Origin: Clostridia bacterium
GTDB taxonomy: Bacteria; Bacillota; Clostridia; Peptostreptococcales; Anaerovoracaceae
Length of the DNA: 64,000 nucleotides
NCBI GenBank assembly: GCA_902363595.1
Contig: CABJAP010000008.1
Span: 19,205-83,204, forward strand
Direction: 5' to 3'
The notes beneath the pieces were generated by a model that ran no database searches, was not told the origin of the DNA, and saw only the letters and a list, made by a program, of their open reading frames with translations. Of this stretch, positions 44,632-55,528 are shown piece after piece. Each line of letters starts with the position of its first letter. Position 1 is the stretch's first letter. The position numbers and the translations under genes were made by a program.

Positions 44632-45882
44632 CTATTTCTGAATAGTATGCAGCGGATACGTTTGGCAAAGCTCTTTGACGATGGCTTTTGCCTGCTCCAT
44701 GGCTTTCGGATCATCCGGGTTATCCAGAACAAGCGCCATGGCCTCCACTGTTTTTTCCACATCCTCTTCCTTAAATCCTCTGCTGGTCATGGCCGGTGTT
44801 CCCAGCCTGAGACCGCTGGTAACAAATGGGCTCTGGGGATCATTGGGAACTGCGTTTTTATTGGTCGTGATGTTTGCCTCGTCCAATAGATTTTCCGCCC
44901 GTTTTCCAGTCAGGTTTTTGCCTACCAGGTTTACCAGTACCAAATGGTTGTCCGTGCCGCCGGAAACCAAATCAAAACCTTTTGCAATCAGTGCTTTTGC
45001 CAAAGCCTGCGCATTGTCGATCACCTGCTGCTGATATATTTTGAACTCCGGCTCGGCAGCTTCCTTAAAGCAGACAGCTTTGGCAGCGATAATATGCATC
45101 AGCGGACCGCCCTGGGTTCCTGGAAAAATTGCTTTGTCGATGGCCTTGGCATACTTTTCTTTGCATAAAATCAAGCCGCCCCTGGGACCGCGCAGTGTCT
45201 TATGGGTGGTGCTGGTAACGATATCAGCATACTCCATCGGGTTGGGATGATGACCGGTTGCCACCAAACCGGCAATATGAGCCATATCCACCATTAAAAT
45301 CGCGCCTACTTCATCGGCGATGGCCTTAAACTTGTCCGTTTCAATGGTCCTCGGATAAGCGGAGGCTCCTGCCACAATCAGCTTGGGCTTATGTTTGAGC
45401 GCCAGCTCATGCACATTGTCAAAATCGATCTTTTCCGTTTCCGGGTTCAGTCCGTATGGGACGAAGTTGTAGGATTTTCCGGAAATATTGACGGGGGATC
45501 CGTGGGATAAATGTCCGCCGTTGGATAAATCCATGCCCAGAACCGTGTCTCCATATTCCAAAACCGCCTGGTAAACGGCCGTATTGGCGTTGGCGCCGCA
45601 GTGAGGCTGAACATTGGCATGGTCTGCGCCGAAGAGCGCCTTGGCCCGTTCAATGGCCATAGCCTCCACCTCATCGACGAATTCGCAGCCGCCGTAATAC
45701 CGCTTGCCCGGATAGCCTTCCGCATATTTATTGGTCAGAGCGCTTCCTGCCGCTTCCATGATTTCATAATTGACAAAGTTTTCAGAAGCGATCATTTCAA
45801 TCTTTGTCTCCTGTCTGCCGATCTCCCGTTTGATGGCGGCGCTGATCTCAGGATCAGCCTTGTCCAAGTAATTAAAATACAT
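44632..45882 (-). CDS. glyA: Serine hydroxymethyltransferase
   Basis: A 416-residue PLP enzyme interconverting serine and glycine with tetrahydrofolate, the main one-carbon source. The PLP lysine is in [15 protein letters not shown]. Also seen: [36 protein letters not shown] and [13 protein letters not shown]. Length is standard. GAGAACAC leads the ATG. It lies 32 bases after pucR on the same strand. Confidence 0.96.
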   Translation of the reverse strand: MYFNYLDKADPEISAAIKREIGRQETKIEMIASENFVNYEIMEAAGSALTNKYAEGYPGKRYYGGCEFVDEVEAMAIERAKALFGADHANVQPHCGANANTAVYQAVLEYGDTVLGMDLSNGGHLSHGSPVNISGKSYNFVPYGLNPETEKIDFDNVHELALKHKPKLIVAGASAYPRTIETDKFKAIADEVGAILMVDMAHIAGLVATGHHPNPMEYADIVTSTTHKTLRGPRGGLILCKEKYAKAIDKAIFPGTQGGPLMHIIAAKAVCFKEAAEPEFKIYQQQVIDNAQALAKALIAKGFDLVSGGTDNHLVLVNLVGKNLTGKRAENLLDEANITTNKNAVPNDPQSPFVTSGLRLGTPAMTSRGFKEEDVEKTVEAMALVLDNPDDPKAMEQAKAIVKELCQTYPLHTIQK

Positions 45883-45914
45883 TCCGTGTTCTCCTTTTTT
45901 CTACCATAAATATA

Positions 45915-47480
45915 TTAACTAACCACCCGCTCAAGGCGTTTGAGAGCCAGTGCGATCGTCAGCCCGGGAATAACCCGGTTTCCGGTAATTTCCACGCCCA
46001 GCACATCGTTAATCCGTTTCAGCCTGTATTGAACTGTGTTAGTATGAATCCCCATAAATTCAGCGGTTTTGCCGCTGTTCATCCCGGCATCCAGGACAAA
46101 GGTTTCCAGCGTATCCAGCAGCTGTTTTCCTTTGTTCTCTCCCGCGCCCTTGAAGGGTTCCAAAAGTTCCAGATAATTTTTTTTCACATAGCCGCCCTGG
46201 AGCTGGATATTAATGCAATTGCTCACCAGTGCCAGTTCGTATTTTGTAAATACTCGTTTATAAGGGAAGACGTTTTGTACAAAGGACCAACTCTCGCTGA
46301 TCAGCCTGTATGCGTCTCCTGCACCCTCAATTCCATCCAATCCGGTTACATGGAAAATACGGACAGTCTTGTCCTCTTTTAACTTATTAAACAGCTTGAC
46401 ACAGCTGCTCTTTCCGTCAATATCCACATCCGGGTCATCTCGATCAATCAAAATCATGCCGTAAGTTTCATCGGCCTCGCTGATTTTCATGATATGCAGT
46501 CCTTCTTGCTTTTCAAATTCAGTCAGGATTCCCTGATTGATTCCTTTGGCAAAAAATACGCTGAGTATATCGTCCCCTTCGATTCCGGCCTCGTCCTTCA
46601 AGGTGTAAGCCAGACTCTTGTTGCCCCGCATGAGGGCTTTGATGAATTCTGCTCTTGCATCTCTTTCCGGAGTATATTTCCACATGCCCATAGCCAGCTC
46701 GATGATTTCGGCCAGCTTGGTGATCTCCCCTGCGGAATAGGAATCTTCGTTGTCCACGATGAACATAAAGTATTTATCATTATTGATCGTTACCGGGCCC
46801 CAATAGGTAAGGACCCCATTCACATCGATCATTGTGTAGACTTCCGATTGTTTTTCCACTTCCCGCTCTTTTCCCATACGAATGGCTTCTGCAATCGTCG
46901 CCTTATGGCGCGTCTCAACGGATAAGATGGGGTTGAAATCTTCACTGAGGAGAATCAGCTGAAAGTCATTATTAATGGCTGCCTCTCGGACCGCCGATTG
47001 AAAGTTGCTGTGTTTTTCAAAGTTAAGCAAATGGAAAATGGTATTGCTGATCAGCCGGTTGCTAAAGTTATCGCTGTAAAGGACTTTTTCCATGATCTGC
47101 GTAATCACATGGGAGTAGTGGGCGTGGCTGTCTTTCGGCATCACAATCAGCGGCAGATCGGCTGCTTCCGCGGCCTGGATCACCTTTTTATCAAGAGCGG
47201 GCACAACCGTGCCCACATAGAATATGACCAAAGCCGCATGGCCGTCAGCAGCCACCTGCTTTACAATCTGGCATTGCTGGGAGACATCGTCTCGGACCGC
47301 AAAGAAACCAGTCAGAAGAAGCTCACCTTTATCGTCGGCATAAGCCGCCACTTCTTTGGGCGCGGTAGCTTCTAGAACAGAAACCGCTTTCACGTCATTG
47401 CCAAGGGCCGCTCTGCCTGCCACTACCCTGGCGCCCTTAAAGGCTCTTAACTCCAGACAATCCTTTACTGTAACTTTCAT
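45915..47480 (-). CDS. PucR/CdaR-family transcriptional regulator
   Basis: A 521-residue regulator. The N-terminal PucR domain (about 1-140: TVKDCLELRAFKGARVVAG, LLLTGFFAVRDD, AEAADLPLIVMPK) is followed by a GGDEF-like middle section and a C-terminal HTH (about 455-520: MNSGKTAEFMGIHTNTVQYR). Relatives control purine catabolism, glycerate or amino acid use. It begins one base before ftsH ends and lies upstream of glyA, which it could control; not shown. Confidence 0.85.
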   Translation of the reverse strand: MKVTVKDCLELRAFKGARVVAGRAALGNDVKAVSVLEATAPKEVAAYADDKGELLLTGFFAVRDDVSQQCQIVKQVAADGHAALVIFYVGTVVPALDKKVIQAAEAADLPLIVMPKDSHAHYSHVITQIMEKVLYSDNFSNRLISNTIFHLLNFEKHSNFQSAVREAAINNDFQLILLSEDFNPILSVETRHKATIAEAIRMGKEREVEKQSEVYTMIDVNGVLTYWGPVTINNDKYFMFIVDNEDSYSAGEITKLAEIIELAMGMWKYTPERDARAEFIKALMRGNKSLAYTLKDEAGIEGDDILSVFFAKGINQGILTEFEKQEGLHIMKISEADETYGMILIDRDDPDVDIDGKSSCVKLFNKLKEDKTVRIFHVTGLDGIEGAGDAYRLISESWSFVQNVFPYKRVFTKYELALVSNCINIQLQGGYVKKNYLELLEPFKGAGENKGKQLLDTLETFVLDAGMNSGKTAEFMGIHTNTVQYRLKRINDVLGVEITGNRVIPGLTIALALKRLERVVS

Positions 47481-49673
47481 TTATTTTTCCTCTTTATCTT
47501 CCTCCGAAGCCTTTTCACTGTCTTGATCTGGCGCTTCTACGGACTGGGGGTCACCCTCATCCTCTGACTCCTCATCCATTTCCTCATCGTCATCGGCGAA
47601 ATAGTCTTCGTCATACTTTGCCAGTTCTTCTTCACTGGGCATATCGTCGTCATCCGGCTCTTCCTCGCCTTCTGTAACCCAATTTTTTTCTTCACCGTCC
47701 TTATCCAGGACCATACTATTGAGCGCCTCTTCCGCTTCTCTGGCCTCCCGTTCTTCTTGTTCCCGAAGAATTCTCGCAGCTTCTTCTGCTTCGGCTGCGT
47801 TCTTTTCACGGCGCTGGTTCTCTTTGTCCAGCACATCGTCAGCCAGCTCTTTGGCAGTCATCTTTCCGCTGTACAAAAGCTCGAACTGCTCGCCGTCCAG
47901 CGTCTCAATCTCCAGCAGCGCTTCGGCCACCGTATAAAGTTTATCCAGATGCTCGGTCAGGATCGCTTTTGCCTCTTCGAAGCAAGCTTCTACAATATTT
48001 TTAACTTCCTCATCGATCTCAGAAGCAGTTTCTTCTGAGTAGTTCTGCCTGGTGGAGAAATCCTTGCCCAGGAACACTTCATCCGATGAGCTGTAGTTGA
48101 CAGGTCCCAGCTTGTCGCTGAAACCATATTTGGTTATCATATCCTTGGCAATTTCCGTCGCCCGCATGATATCGTTGCTGGCTCCCGTACTGATGTCGTC
48201 CAGGGTAAGCATTTCCGCTACACGCCCGCCCAGCAGATGGATAATCTGCTCGCGCATGGTGGTTTTGGTGCCGTAATATTTGTCCTCTTTGGGCAGGATC
48301 ATTGTAAATCCACCAGCACGGCCTCTCGGCACGATGGTGATCTGATGAACAGGATCGGTTTTCGGCAGAGAGTGGGCGACTACCGCATGACCAGCCTCAT
48401 GGAAAGCAGTCAGTTTTCGTTCTTCTTCACTGATTACCCTGCTCTTCTTTTCCGGACCTGCGATTACTTTTGTAATCGCTTCTTCGATCTCATCCATACG
48501 GATTTTAATTCCATTTCTTCTGGCTGTCAAAAGAGCCGCTTCATTGAGCATGTTCTCGATATCCGCAGGGGTAAAACCCGGAGTCCGTCTGGCAAGAACT
48601 TTGGGGTCCACTTCGTCTGCCAGCGGTTTGTTTCTCGAATGAACTTTGAAAATCTCTTCTCTTCCCTTGATATCCGGCGCGCCGATCACAACCTGGCGGT
48701 CAAATCTGCCGGGTCTGAGCAGAGCCGGGTCCAAGATATCCGGCCGGTTGGTCGCAGCCAGTATGATGATTCCCATATTCTCACCGAAGCCGTCCATTTC
48801 TACCAGCAGCTGATTGAGGGTTTGTTCCCGTTCATCGTGGCCGCCGCCCAGGCCGGCGCCTCTCTTGCGGCCCACCGCATCGATTTCGTCGATAAAGATG
48901 ATACAGGGCGAATTCTTTTTCGCCTGCTCGAACAAGTCTCTGACTCTGGAGGCGCCGACTCCGACGAACATTTCCACAAAGTCAGAACCGCTGATGGTAA
49001 AGAAAGGAACCCCTGCCTCTCCGGCAGTAGCTTTGGAAATATAAGTTTTACCAGTTCCCGGGGGGCCCACAAGCAGAATTCCCTTTGGAATCCGTGCGCC
49101 CAGACTGTTGTACTTCTTGGGGTTGCGCAGAAAGTCCACCACTTCCGCCAGCTCTTCTTTTTCCTCATCCAGGCCGGCAACATCCTTGAACGTCACCTTT
49201 CTCAGGTCGCTGTCTTTCTGCAATTTTGCTTTGCTCTTGCCGAAGGACATGGCTTTGCCGCCTCCACCGCTCTGGTTCATGATAATAAAGAAGAAGAAAA
49301 CCAGCGCCCCGATCATGATCAGGGTTGGCAGCAGGGTGATGAAGATCGATTCCTTATGAGGCTCGTCGGTCTTATACTTGAGCGTTTTGGCATCAATCTG
49401 CGGATACACGTATTTCTCGTTGAACCATTGCAAGTCGACCACATTGGATGCGTATGCGTATACCTGACTGTCATCTTTCAACGTAGCGCTGATCTTGGTC
49501 TCTGTGATATTAATCTCCGAGATCTGGCTGTCCGCCGCGTATTCAGCCATTGTGGAAAAAGAAACTTCCTTTTCCGCATCCTTGTCGGAACCGCTGCTGT
49601 AGAACCATGCCATGGCAAGTACCAGTCCAAAGATGATCAGGTAAATTCCTATATTTTTCGATAACCTTTTCAA
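47481..49673 (-). CDS. ftsH: ATP-dependent zinc metalloprotease FtsH
   Basis: A 730-residue membrane protease. Two membrane helices lie at about 7-25 and 112-135. The AAA domain has [18 protein letters not shown] and [17 protein letters not shown], and the zinc protease site is [11 protein letters not shown]. It degrades misfolded membrane and regulatory proteins as a hexamer. It is about 80-100 residues longer than the usual 610-650, with a highly acidic C-terminal tail (about 630-730). It follows tilS; hpt, commonly between them in Bacillus, is absent. Confidence 0.96.
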   Translation of the reverse strand: MKRLSKNIGIYLIIFGLVLAMAWFYSSGSDKDAEKEVSFSTMAEYAADSQISEINITETKISATLKDDSQVYAYASNVVDLQWFNEKYVYPQIDAKTLKYKTDEPHKESIFITLLPTLIMIGALVFFFFIIMNQSGGGGKAMSFGKSKAKLQKDSDLRKVTFKDVAGLDEEKEELAEVVDFLRNPKKYNSLGARIPKGILLVGPPGTGKTYISKATAGEAGVPFFTISGSDFVEMFVGVGASRVRDLFEQAKKNSPCIIFIDEIDAVGRKRGAGLGGGHDEREQTLNQLLVEMDGFGENMGIIILAATNRPDILDPALLRPGRFDRQVVIGAPDIKGREEIFKVHSRNKPLADEVDPKVLARRTPGFTPADIENMLNEAALLTARRNGIKIRMDEIEEAITKVIAGPEKKSRVISEEERKLTAFHEAGHAVVAHSLPKTDPVHQITIVPRGRAGGFTMILPKEDKYYGTKTTMREQIIHLLGGRVAEMLTLDDISTGASNDIMRATEIAKDMITKYGFSDKLGPVNYSSSDEVFLGKDFSTRQNYSEETASEIDEEVKNIVEACFEEAKAILTEHLDKLYTVAEALLEIETLDGEQFELLYSGKMTAKELADDVLDKENQRREKNAAEAEEAARILREQEEREAREAEEALNSMVLDKDGEEKNWVTEGEEEPDDDDMPSEEELAKYDEDYFADDDEEMDEESEDEGDPQSVEAPDQDSEKASEEDKEEK

Positions 49674-49743
49674 ATTTCCGTCCTCCCGTGTCGGTTTTTA
49701 TTTAAATTTTGTTCTAATATCCAAAATTGGGTATGTCATTTTA

Positions 49744-51132
49744 TCATATTTCACAAATAATTTCAAGCAAAAGGACCACTTTTGTTGCCTGATCGACTTT
49801 ATATTTTTCACTGTAACGATGGGCCTTGAGATTGGTCCGCCCGTCGGCTACCATCCATAGAATTTCACTGCCGATGGCAGCCAGCGGCACCCGGTCCCGT
49901 TCTTCCTTGGGGACTTTTTTGTCAACAAAAAAATCCTGTATTTTTTTACGTCCAAGCTTGAGTCCGATATAATCACCGGGAAGCCTTGTTCTCAGCTGAA
50001 CTTGCGGTGAAGCTCCATGTCCCTCACATATCTTTTCCCAGTCAAAGACAGCCGCTCCCGGAGGGAATTCCTCTTCCGCGGCGGCCAAGCGCATTTTCAG
50101 GCGCGTTTTGGCCCTGGCGGCCGTTTGATCGATTTCTTTTCTAAAAGAAACACAGCCGTAGCCGATGGTCATTTTACAGCCGCCGGGAAAGTCCAGAGAC
50201 TTTGAAGTACCGCCTTCCATCAAAAGCTGGTCCGCCGCCTCCAAATGGCGCGCTGTGATATCCTGCTCCAGCCCGGCCTCTTCAAAGGCTTTGAGCATGA
50301 CCCTGCGGCGAATGGCTTTTTCCAGAGACTGCAAGCCTGCCAGATTTAAAATTCCAGGCTCTATCATAAGCTCCTTATATGATTGTTCTGTGATCTTCCA
50401 CAGATATTCTTTATCCTCAGCAGCGATTTTGCTCAGCCGCACCAGCGCGCTGTCAACGCTGCTGTTAAAGTGCTCCTTCAAATATGGTATCAGCTGGAGC
50501 CTGACTTTATTCCTGGTATAAATGGACTGCAGGTTGGTCTGGTCGATCCTCGGATCCAGTTTGTGCTCCCGGCAATAAGCTTCAATCTGCTGCCGCTTCA
50601 TATCCAGCAGCGGCCGTATAACGGCAAAATCCCCTTCCCTGCGCAGATAGGCCATCCCTGCCAATCCGTCGGGCCCGGTTCCCCGCAAAAGGCGAAGGAG
50701 CACCGTTTCCGCCTGATCGTCAGCATTTTGGGCGACAGCAATCTTAATGGCTTCCCTTGCAATGCCCCTGTCAGCCAGGCTGCGGCACATTTCTTCAAAA
50801 GCCTGATAGCGCACCTTTCGTCCCGCTTCCTCGCTGCTCATTCCCTGCTCCTGCGCCAGCTTTGCGCAATCCCGGACAACAACCCGGCATGGTACGCCCT
50901 GACTTTGGCACAGCTTTTCCACATAACCCTGGTCTTCCTCGGCAGCGCCGGGGCGGAATTTATGGTTTACATGGACTGCGTACAAGCAAATATCCAATTC
51001 TTCTTCCAAACTTTTCAGCACATGAAAAAGGCACACTGAATCAGGGCCTCCGGAAAGGCCGATCACAATGTGCTCTCCGCGATTGATTAAATTATGCTTA
51101 AAAATAGTTTTTTTAATGCTTTCTCTGATCAT
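49744..51132 (-). CDS. tilS: tRNA(Ile)-lysidine synthase
   Basis: A 462-residue PP-loop enzyme that puts lysidine on C34 of the CAU tRNA-Ile so that it reads AUA. The ATP loop is GLSGGPDSVCLFHVL; the region VAQNADDQAETVLLRLLRGTG and TRLPGDYIGLKLGRKKIQDF (C-terminal domain) are typical. It is 19 bases after spoIIE and 70 before ftsH. Confidence 0.95.
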   Translation of the reverse strand: MIRESIKKTIFKHNLINRGEHIVIGLSGGPDSVCLFHVLKSLEEELDICLYAVHVNHKFRPGAAEEDQGYVEKLCQSQGVPCRVVVRDCAKLAQEQGMSSEEAGRKVRYQAFEEMCRSLADRGIAREAIKIAVAQNADDQAETVLLRLLRGTGPDGLAGMAYLRREGDFAVIRPLLDMKRQQIEAYCREHKLDPRIDQTNLQSIYTRNKVRLQLIPYLKEHFNSSVDSALVRLSKIAAEDKEYLWKITEQSYKELMIEPGILNLAGLQSLEKAIRRRVMLKAFEEAGLEQDITARHLEAADQLLMEGGTSKSLDFPGGCKMTIGYGCVSFRKEIDQTAARAKTRLKMRLAAAEEEFPPGAAVFDWEKICEGHGASPQVQLRTRLPGDYIGLKLGRKKIQDFFVDKKVPKEERDRVPLAAIGSEILWMVADGRTNLKAHRYSEKYKVDQATKVVLLLEIICEI

Positions 51133-51151
51133 GGACCCAGTATATCATAGA

Positions 51152-52921
51152 TCAGCTGACTCTTACAGACAAAACCGTCAAGTCATCCTTTTCTTTCAAG
51201 CCATAGTTTTCTACGGCCCGGTTCATGATCAGGTCGCACATTGTCTGCGGGTCCTTGGATTTGATCTCTTCGATGGTCTGGGCCAGCCATTCCATGGAAA
51301 GGTCTTCTCGTTTGGAATCGGTCACTCCGTCGGATATCATGATCACCTGGTCGCCTGGATTCAAATGGACCGTCACATAATCGATCTTCAGTCCATCTAC
51401 AATCCCCATTGGCATGGCCGAAACCTTCACCGTCTCCACAGCATTTTTCCGTTTAATAAAGGTCGTTGCCGCGCCGATTTTATAGAATTTCATTTTCCCG
51501 GTTTTTTTATTGAGGATACCCAGGTCAATGGTTGAAAAAATTTCATTTTCCGCATTGAGCAGGAGAATGGAATTGAGCAGCTTTAATACCAGCTCCACCT
51601 CCAGTCCGGCCTTGAGCAGCTTGATTACCGCAGCCACGGCCAGGCTGCTTTCCGTTGCCGCTGTCTTGCCGTTTCCCATGCCGTCGCTGAGGACGATGGC
51701 AAACCGCCCGTCCGGCAGTTCTTCCCACATATAGCTGTCACCGGAGATCCCCCGGTCTTTCGCATAGCCGGCCCAGGCAGGCTCGGCGCAAAGCTTTACG
51801 GAGGCGGCGCCGGGCCTGCTGCTTATTTCTTTAATTGTATGGTCGATAATTCTGGACATGGCCTTAAATTGATAGGACATCAGGATCCGGTTGTTTTCTT
51901 GTGAGACGAAAAGGGATGACAGGTCATCAAAATTTCTCCGGATCCTTTCTAAGTAAGCGGATGCTTCCGCGTTCTTTTTCTTTTCTTTGAAAACGCCGCA
52001 GCGCAGAAATGTGCAAAGGGCCGTATCCAGCCGGAAAAGCCACTTTTGCGGCATCAAGGCAAGGATTGCCCCTGATGCCAGCGGGCCGTATATGGGCAGC
52101 GCCAAATTGACGGATAGTTCAATGGTCCCCGCGCCCATTGTCACTGCCGCAAAGCATAACGCAGCTACAAGTTTATTCTGACCTCTGGCAAACCCTGCAA
52201 CAACGCCTCCCAGCGCCAAGACAAGGATGGCTCCAGGCGGGCCGCCGCTGAGGATCAGGATAAGCCCGGAAACGAAACCAACCAGCAATCCTTCCATGGT
52301 GCCAAAGAGATAGCCGATGAGCAGCGTAATGGTCATGGCCGCCGGTATTAAAACCCAGGGCAGGCTTGTCCCGGAAACGATCAGCATAGCCGCGGATGCA
52401 ATGGCCAGCATCCCGCCGGCAGTACCGCTTCTCGGTTCCCTTTTGTCCACCAGCTGGAGAAGGATCTCAAAGATGCCGCACAGCACCGCGACAAAGCAGC
52501 CCTCCAGGAGAAGGTCCGCTGCAGCGATTCGATATGTATATCCTGCGGCAATATAATAGATGCTCCTGGCGATCACCGTGATCGACCCTGCAATGACGGC
52601 TTTGTGCCAAGTTGCAAATCGAATTTTGGCTGTGCATAGAAACACCAGTGCGCATCCGCACAGCGCGCCCACGTCGCCCCAGATGGCGATCCCACTGCTG
52701 TAAAACGTCCCCAGTCCAATAAGCATGACTGGAAGTAAGTAAAAGTTTAATGTATGATAGGTCAGCAAGGCCGTAAGCAGGGCGATTCCCGCAGGAAACG
52801 TTTCCCCCATAAAACACGCTCTGCTCACTAGAAAGCTCAATACAACCACCGCCGCTACGGCCCATATATGAATATCCCCTTTTTCTTTGCCGATAACCGG
52901 CCTTTTTGATATCAGTTCCAT
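51152..52921 (-). CDS. spoIIE: Stage II sporulation protein E-like phosphatase
   Basis: A 589-residue protein with about eight to ten hydrophobic helices (residues about 18-295) and a C-terminal PP2C domain (about 390-589: GDSYMWEELPDGRFAIVLSD, GMGNGKTAATESSLA, MISDGVTDS). In Bacillus SpoIIE dephosphorylates SpoIIAA to activate sigma-F in the forespore. It is shorter than the 827-residue Bacillus protein, as in many Clostridia. Position before tilS matches Bacillus. It implies a sporulating ancestor; other sporulation genes are not in the window. Confidence 0.92.
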   Translation of the reverse strand: MELISKRPVIGKEKGDIHIWAVAAVVVLSFLVSRACFMGETFPAGIALLTALLTYHTLNFYLLPVMLIGLGTFYSSGIAIWGDVGALCGCALVFLCTAKIRFATWHKAVIAGSITVIARSIYYIAAGYTYRIAAADLLLEGCFVAVLCGIFEILLQLVDKREPRSGTAGGMLAIASAAMLIVSGTSLPWVLIPAAMTITLLIGYLFGTMEGLLVGFVSGLILILSGGPPGAILVLALGGVVAGFARGQNKLVAALCFAAVTMGAGTIELSVNLALPIYGPLASGAILALMPQKWLFRLDTALCTFLRCGVFKEKKKNAEASAYLERIRRNFDDLSSLFVSQENNRILMSYQFKAMSRIIDHTIKEISSRPGAASVKLCAEPAWAGYAKDRGISGDSYMWEELPDGRFAIVLSDGMGNGKTAATESSLAVAAVIKLLKAGLEVELVLKLLNSILLLNAENEIFSTIDLGILNKKTGKMKFYKIGAATTFIKRKNAVETVKVSAMPMGIVDGLKIDYVTVHLNPGDQVIMISDGVTDSKREDLSMEWLAQTIEEIKSKDPQTMCDLIMNRAVENYGLKEKDDLTVLSVRVS

Positions 52922-53116
52922 TTACAGACTCCTCCTTTTGTACAAGCCTGGAGCTATTATACCTTACGCCAATATTTTCCTTTGTCGAAATCCGATAGAA
53001 AATACCAGTTTTTTTGCGACAAATTTCGAGAAGCTGCGGGACTCGTGCTTTGAGCTGTTCAGATAGGAATGTCAAAGGGGAGGGGGGACGGTGCGGGACA
53101 GGCAGGGCGGAAAAAA

Positions 53117-53145
53117 TTGACTTGCACCTCCAGTTCCTGTATCAT
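53117..53145 (+). promoter_or_regulatory. Promoter of the ABC exporter pair
   Basis: TTGACT at 53117-53122, 17 bases, TATCAT at 53140-53145. The ATPase gene begins 82 bases later. The rest of the 305-base gap holds nothing else that I can support. Confidence 0.6.
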
Positions 53146-53226
53146 ATGAGCAACGGTTTTATCCCCATGCTCCTGACCGCTTATAATGGCCGGGCAGGCT
53201 GCGTAACATTGAGAGGAACCCTAGAC

Positions 53227-53937
53227 ATGATAGAAGTAAGGAATTTAACAAAACGGTACGGAAAATTTATTGCCAATAATAATCTGTCCCTGACGGTAAA
53301 GCCCGGTGAGCTTACCGTGCTGCTGGGCCCCAACGGAGCAGGAAAGTCCACCTTGATCAAATGCATCTGTGGGCTGCTGCGTTTTGAAGGCGCTATTACC
53401 ATAAACGGATATGACAACCGCAGCAAAGAGGCCAAGCAGCAGCTGGGATACATCCCGGAGATGCCGGCCCTCTACCCCATGCTGACCGTACAGGAACATA
53501 TGGAATTTATTGCCCGCGCTTACCAGCTGAAAGACTGGAAACCTCAGGCATCCCAGCTGTTGCGGCGCTTTGAACTTGATGATAAGCAAAACAAGCTGGG
53601 TAAAGAGCTGTCCAAAGGCATGCAGCAAAAAGTAAGCATTTGCTGCGCAGCCCTGACCAATCCCAGAGCCGTCATTTTCGACGAACCTCTTGTGGGCCTG
53701 GACCCCCATGCGATCAGGGAATTGAAGAGCTTGATCGCAGAATTGAAAAAGGATGGGTGTGCTATGATCGTTTCGACTCACATGATCGAAAGCGTAGAAG
53801 AAAATTGGGATACCACCTGTATCATGACAGGCGGACGTATCGCACGGGCCTGCCGCAGAGAGGACCTGGACAGCGGCAGCGATTTGGAAGATCTGTATTT
53901 TTCCATCACGGAAGGTAGCGGGGAGGAGAAAGCATGA
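53227..53937 (+). CDS. ABC transporter ATP-binding protein
   Basis: A 236-residue ATPase from the ATG at 53227; GAGGAACC lies just upstream, and longer in-frame extensions lack any domain sense. Motifs: GPNGAGKSTLIKCICG, LSKGMQQKVSICCAA, VIFDEPLVGLDPHAIR and STHMIESVEE. It overlaps the partner membrane gene by 4 bases (ATGA). The substrate is unknown. Confidence 0.9.
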   Translation: MIEVRNLTKRYGKFIANNNLSLTVKPGELTVLLGPNGAGKSTLIKCICGLLRFEGAITINGYDNRSKEAKQQLGYIPEMPALYPMLTVQEHMEFIARAYQLKDWKPQASQLLRRFELDDKQNKLGKELSKGMQQKVSICCAALTNPRAVIFDEPLVGLDPHAIRELKSLIAELKKDGCAMIVSTHMIESVEENWDTTCIMTGGRIARACRREDLDSGSDLEDLYFSITEGSGEEKA

Positions 53938-55508
53938 GCAGCCACTTTTATTTGTTTCGTACCAGTTTGAAAAATAGAATAAAAGCCGTGATCCACAAGC
54001 CGGCCAAGCTGGTGCTTTATCTTTTGGTGTTCGCTGCCATCGGCGGGGCTTTGGCGACCACCCTTTTGGGCTCCGGGCAGATGAATCATGCGTATCCAAC
54101 ATCTTATTTACTACCCATTTATTTTGCCTTTCTGCTGCTCTTTTACGGCCTGGCCGTCCAGAAGGGCCTTTCATCAGGCGATACCATTTTTGAAATGAGC
54201 GACGTTAATCTTCTCTTCGTATCGCCGGTCAATCCCAGGGCAACCCTGCTCTATGGGCTGATCCGCATGGCGGGAATGTCATTTTTTGCAGGATTTTTTC
54301 TGCTGTTTCAGAGCAGCACGCTTGCTAGTTTTGGAGTAGGATTCGACGGCGTACTGATTCTCTTTGGCGCTTTTATCCTGGCCACCATCGTTTTCACCCT
54401 GCTATCGCTGGTCATATACAGCGTTACCAACGGAAGGCCCCGCAGAAAACGGACGGTACGGATCCTGGCAGTCGCCGTATTCGTGCCCCTGCTCATCTAT
54501 ACTGTCTTTCAGTTTGCCGCCCATGGCAGCATGGCTACGGGCATCATCATCCAGTCCCCTCTTCTAGCCGCCACCCCGCTCGTAGGCTGGGCATCGGCCG
54601 GGGCCATCGCTTTGATCCAGGGCAGTATGGCGGCAGGGCTGGCTTGGCTGGGGCTTTTGGCCGCTGCGGGGGCAGTCCTGTTCCTCTATATCCTGTTCAG
54701 CCGTTCCGATTACTATGAAGATGTGCTGGTGGCTACCGAAACCAGCTTTGAGCGGAAACGGGCAGCAGCGGAAGGCGACGTACAGGCAGCCGGTTCCACA
54801 ACGGCCAAGGTGAAAGTAACCAAAACCGGCCTCAGCGGCCTGGGACCGCAGGTCCTTTTTTACAAACACATGCGTGAAACCTTCCGCAAAAACCGCTTTG
54901 GCTTTTTCAGTTTGTATATGCTGGTTGCTGCCGTAATCATCATCACAGTCTCTTTCTTCCTGCGGGATAGTCTGGGTCTGCTCACCTTGGTGCAGATACT
55001 CATGTGGATGCAGGTGTTCATGATCGGCACCGGACGGGGTCTGATGGAACTCTATTCCCATTATATTTACATGATTCCTGCCTCGCCCTTTCAAAAACTC
55101 ATCTGGAGCAACATGGAGATGATGCTGAAAATCGTTGTCGAAAGCGTCTTGTTCTTAGGAATCCCCGCTTTCATCCTGGGCAGCAGCCCGGCCCTCACCT
55201 TTATAAGCATGCTGGCTTACATTCTTTTCTCGTTGCTGCTGCTGGCAATCAATTTTTTGTCCCTGCGGTGGACCCAGGCCAATCTCTCACAGGGACTTTT
55301 GCTGATCGTGTACTTCTTTGTTGTCATTCTTTTCATGATCCCGGGCCTGGCGGCAGCCATGGCCGTATTCTACTTGGTCGGCGGACCAGCAGCCATGGTA
55401 ATCGCCCTTGGGGCACTCTCCGCTTGGGAACTGGCGGCGGCCCTGATCTGCTTCGTTTTATCCAGGCAGGTTCTGCACAACTGCGATATGCCTACCGTCA
55501 AAAAGTAG
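53934..55508 (+). CDS. ABC exporter membrane subunit
   Basis: A 524-residue protein with about eleven to twelve hydrophobic segments, typical of the putative ABC exporter family whose members pair with short ATPases. SDVNLLFVSPVNPRATLLYG is the conserved cytoplasmic loop. A charged region near 270-310 (SFERKRAAAEGDVQ) divides the two halves. It is translationally coupled to the ATPase. No regulator gene adjoins. Substrate unknown. Confidence 0.82.
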   Translation: MSSHFYLFRTSLKNRIKAVIHKPAKLVLYLLVFAAIGGALATTLLGSGQMNHAYPTSYLLPIYFAFLLLFYGLAVQKGLSSGDTIFEMSDVNLLFVSPVNPRATLLYGLIRMAGMSFFAGFFLLFQSSTLASFGVGFDGVLILFGAFILATIVFTLLSLVIYSVTNGRPRRKRTVRILAVAVFVPLLIYTVFQFAAHGSMATGIIIQSPLLAATPLVGWASAGAIALIQGSMAAGLAWLGLLAAAGAVLFLYILFSRSDYYEDVLVATETSFERKRAAAEGDVQAAGSTTAKVKVTKTGLSGLGPQVLFYKHMRETFRKNRFGFFSLYMLVAAVIIITVSFFLRDSLGLLTLVQILMWMQVFMIGTGRGLMELYSHYIYMIPASPFQKLIWSNMEMMLKIVVESVLFLGIPAFILGSSPALTFISMLAYILFSLLLLAINFLSLRWTQANLSQGLLLIVYFFVVILFMIPGLAAAMAVFYLVGGPAAMVIALGALSAWELAAALICFVLSRQVLHNCDMPTVKK

Positions 55509-55528
55509 CCGCTCCCGGAGGGGATCCA

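Noticed and set aside
48237..49664. Open frame of 475 codons on the strand opposite ftsH
   Set aside because: It lies fully within ftsH in antisense, has no family motif or ribosome site, and arises from ftsH codon composition.
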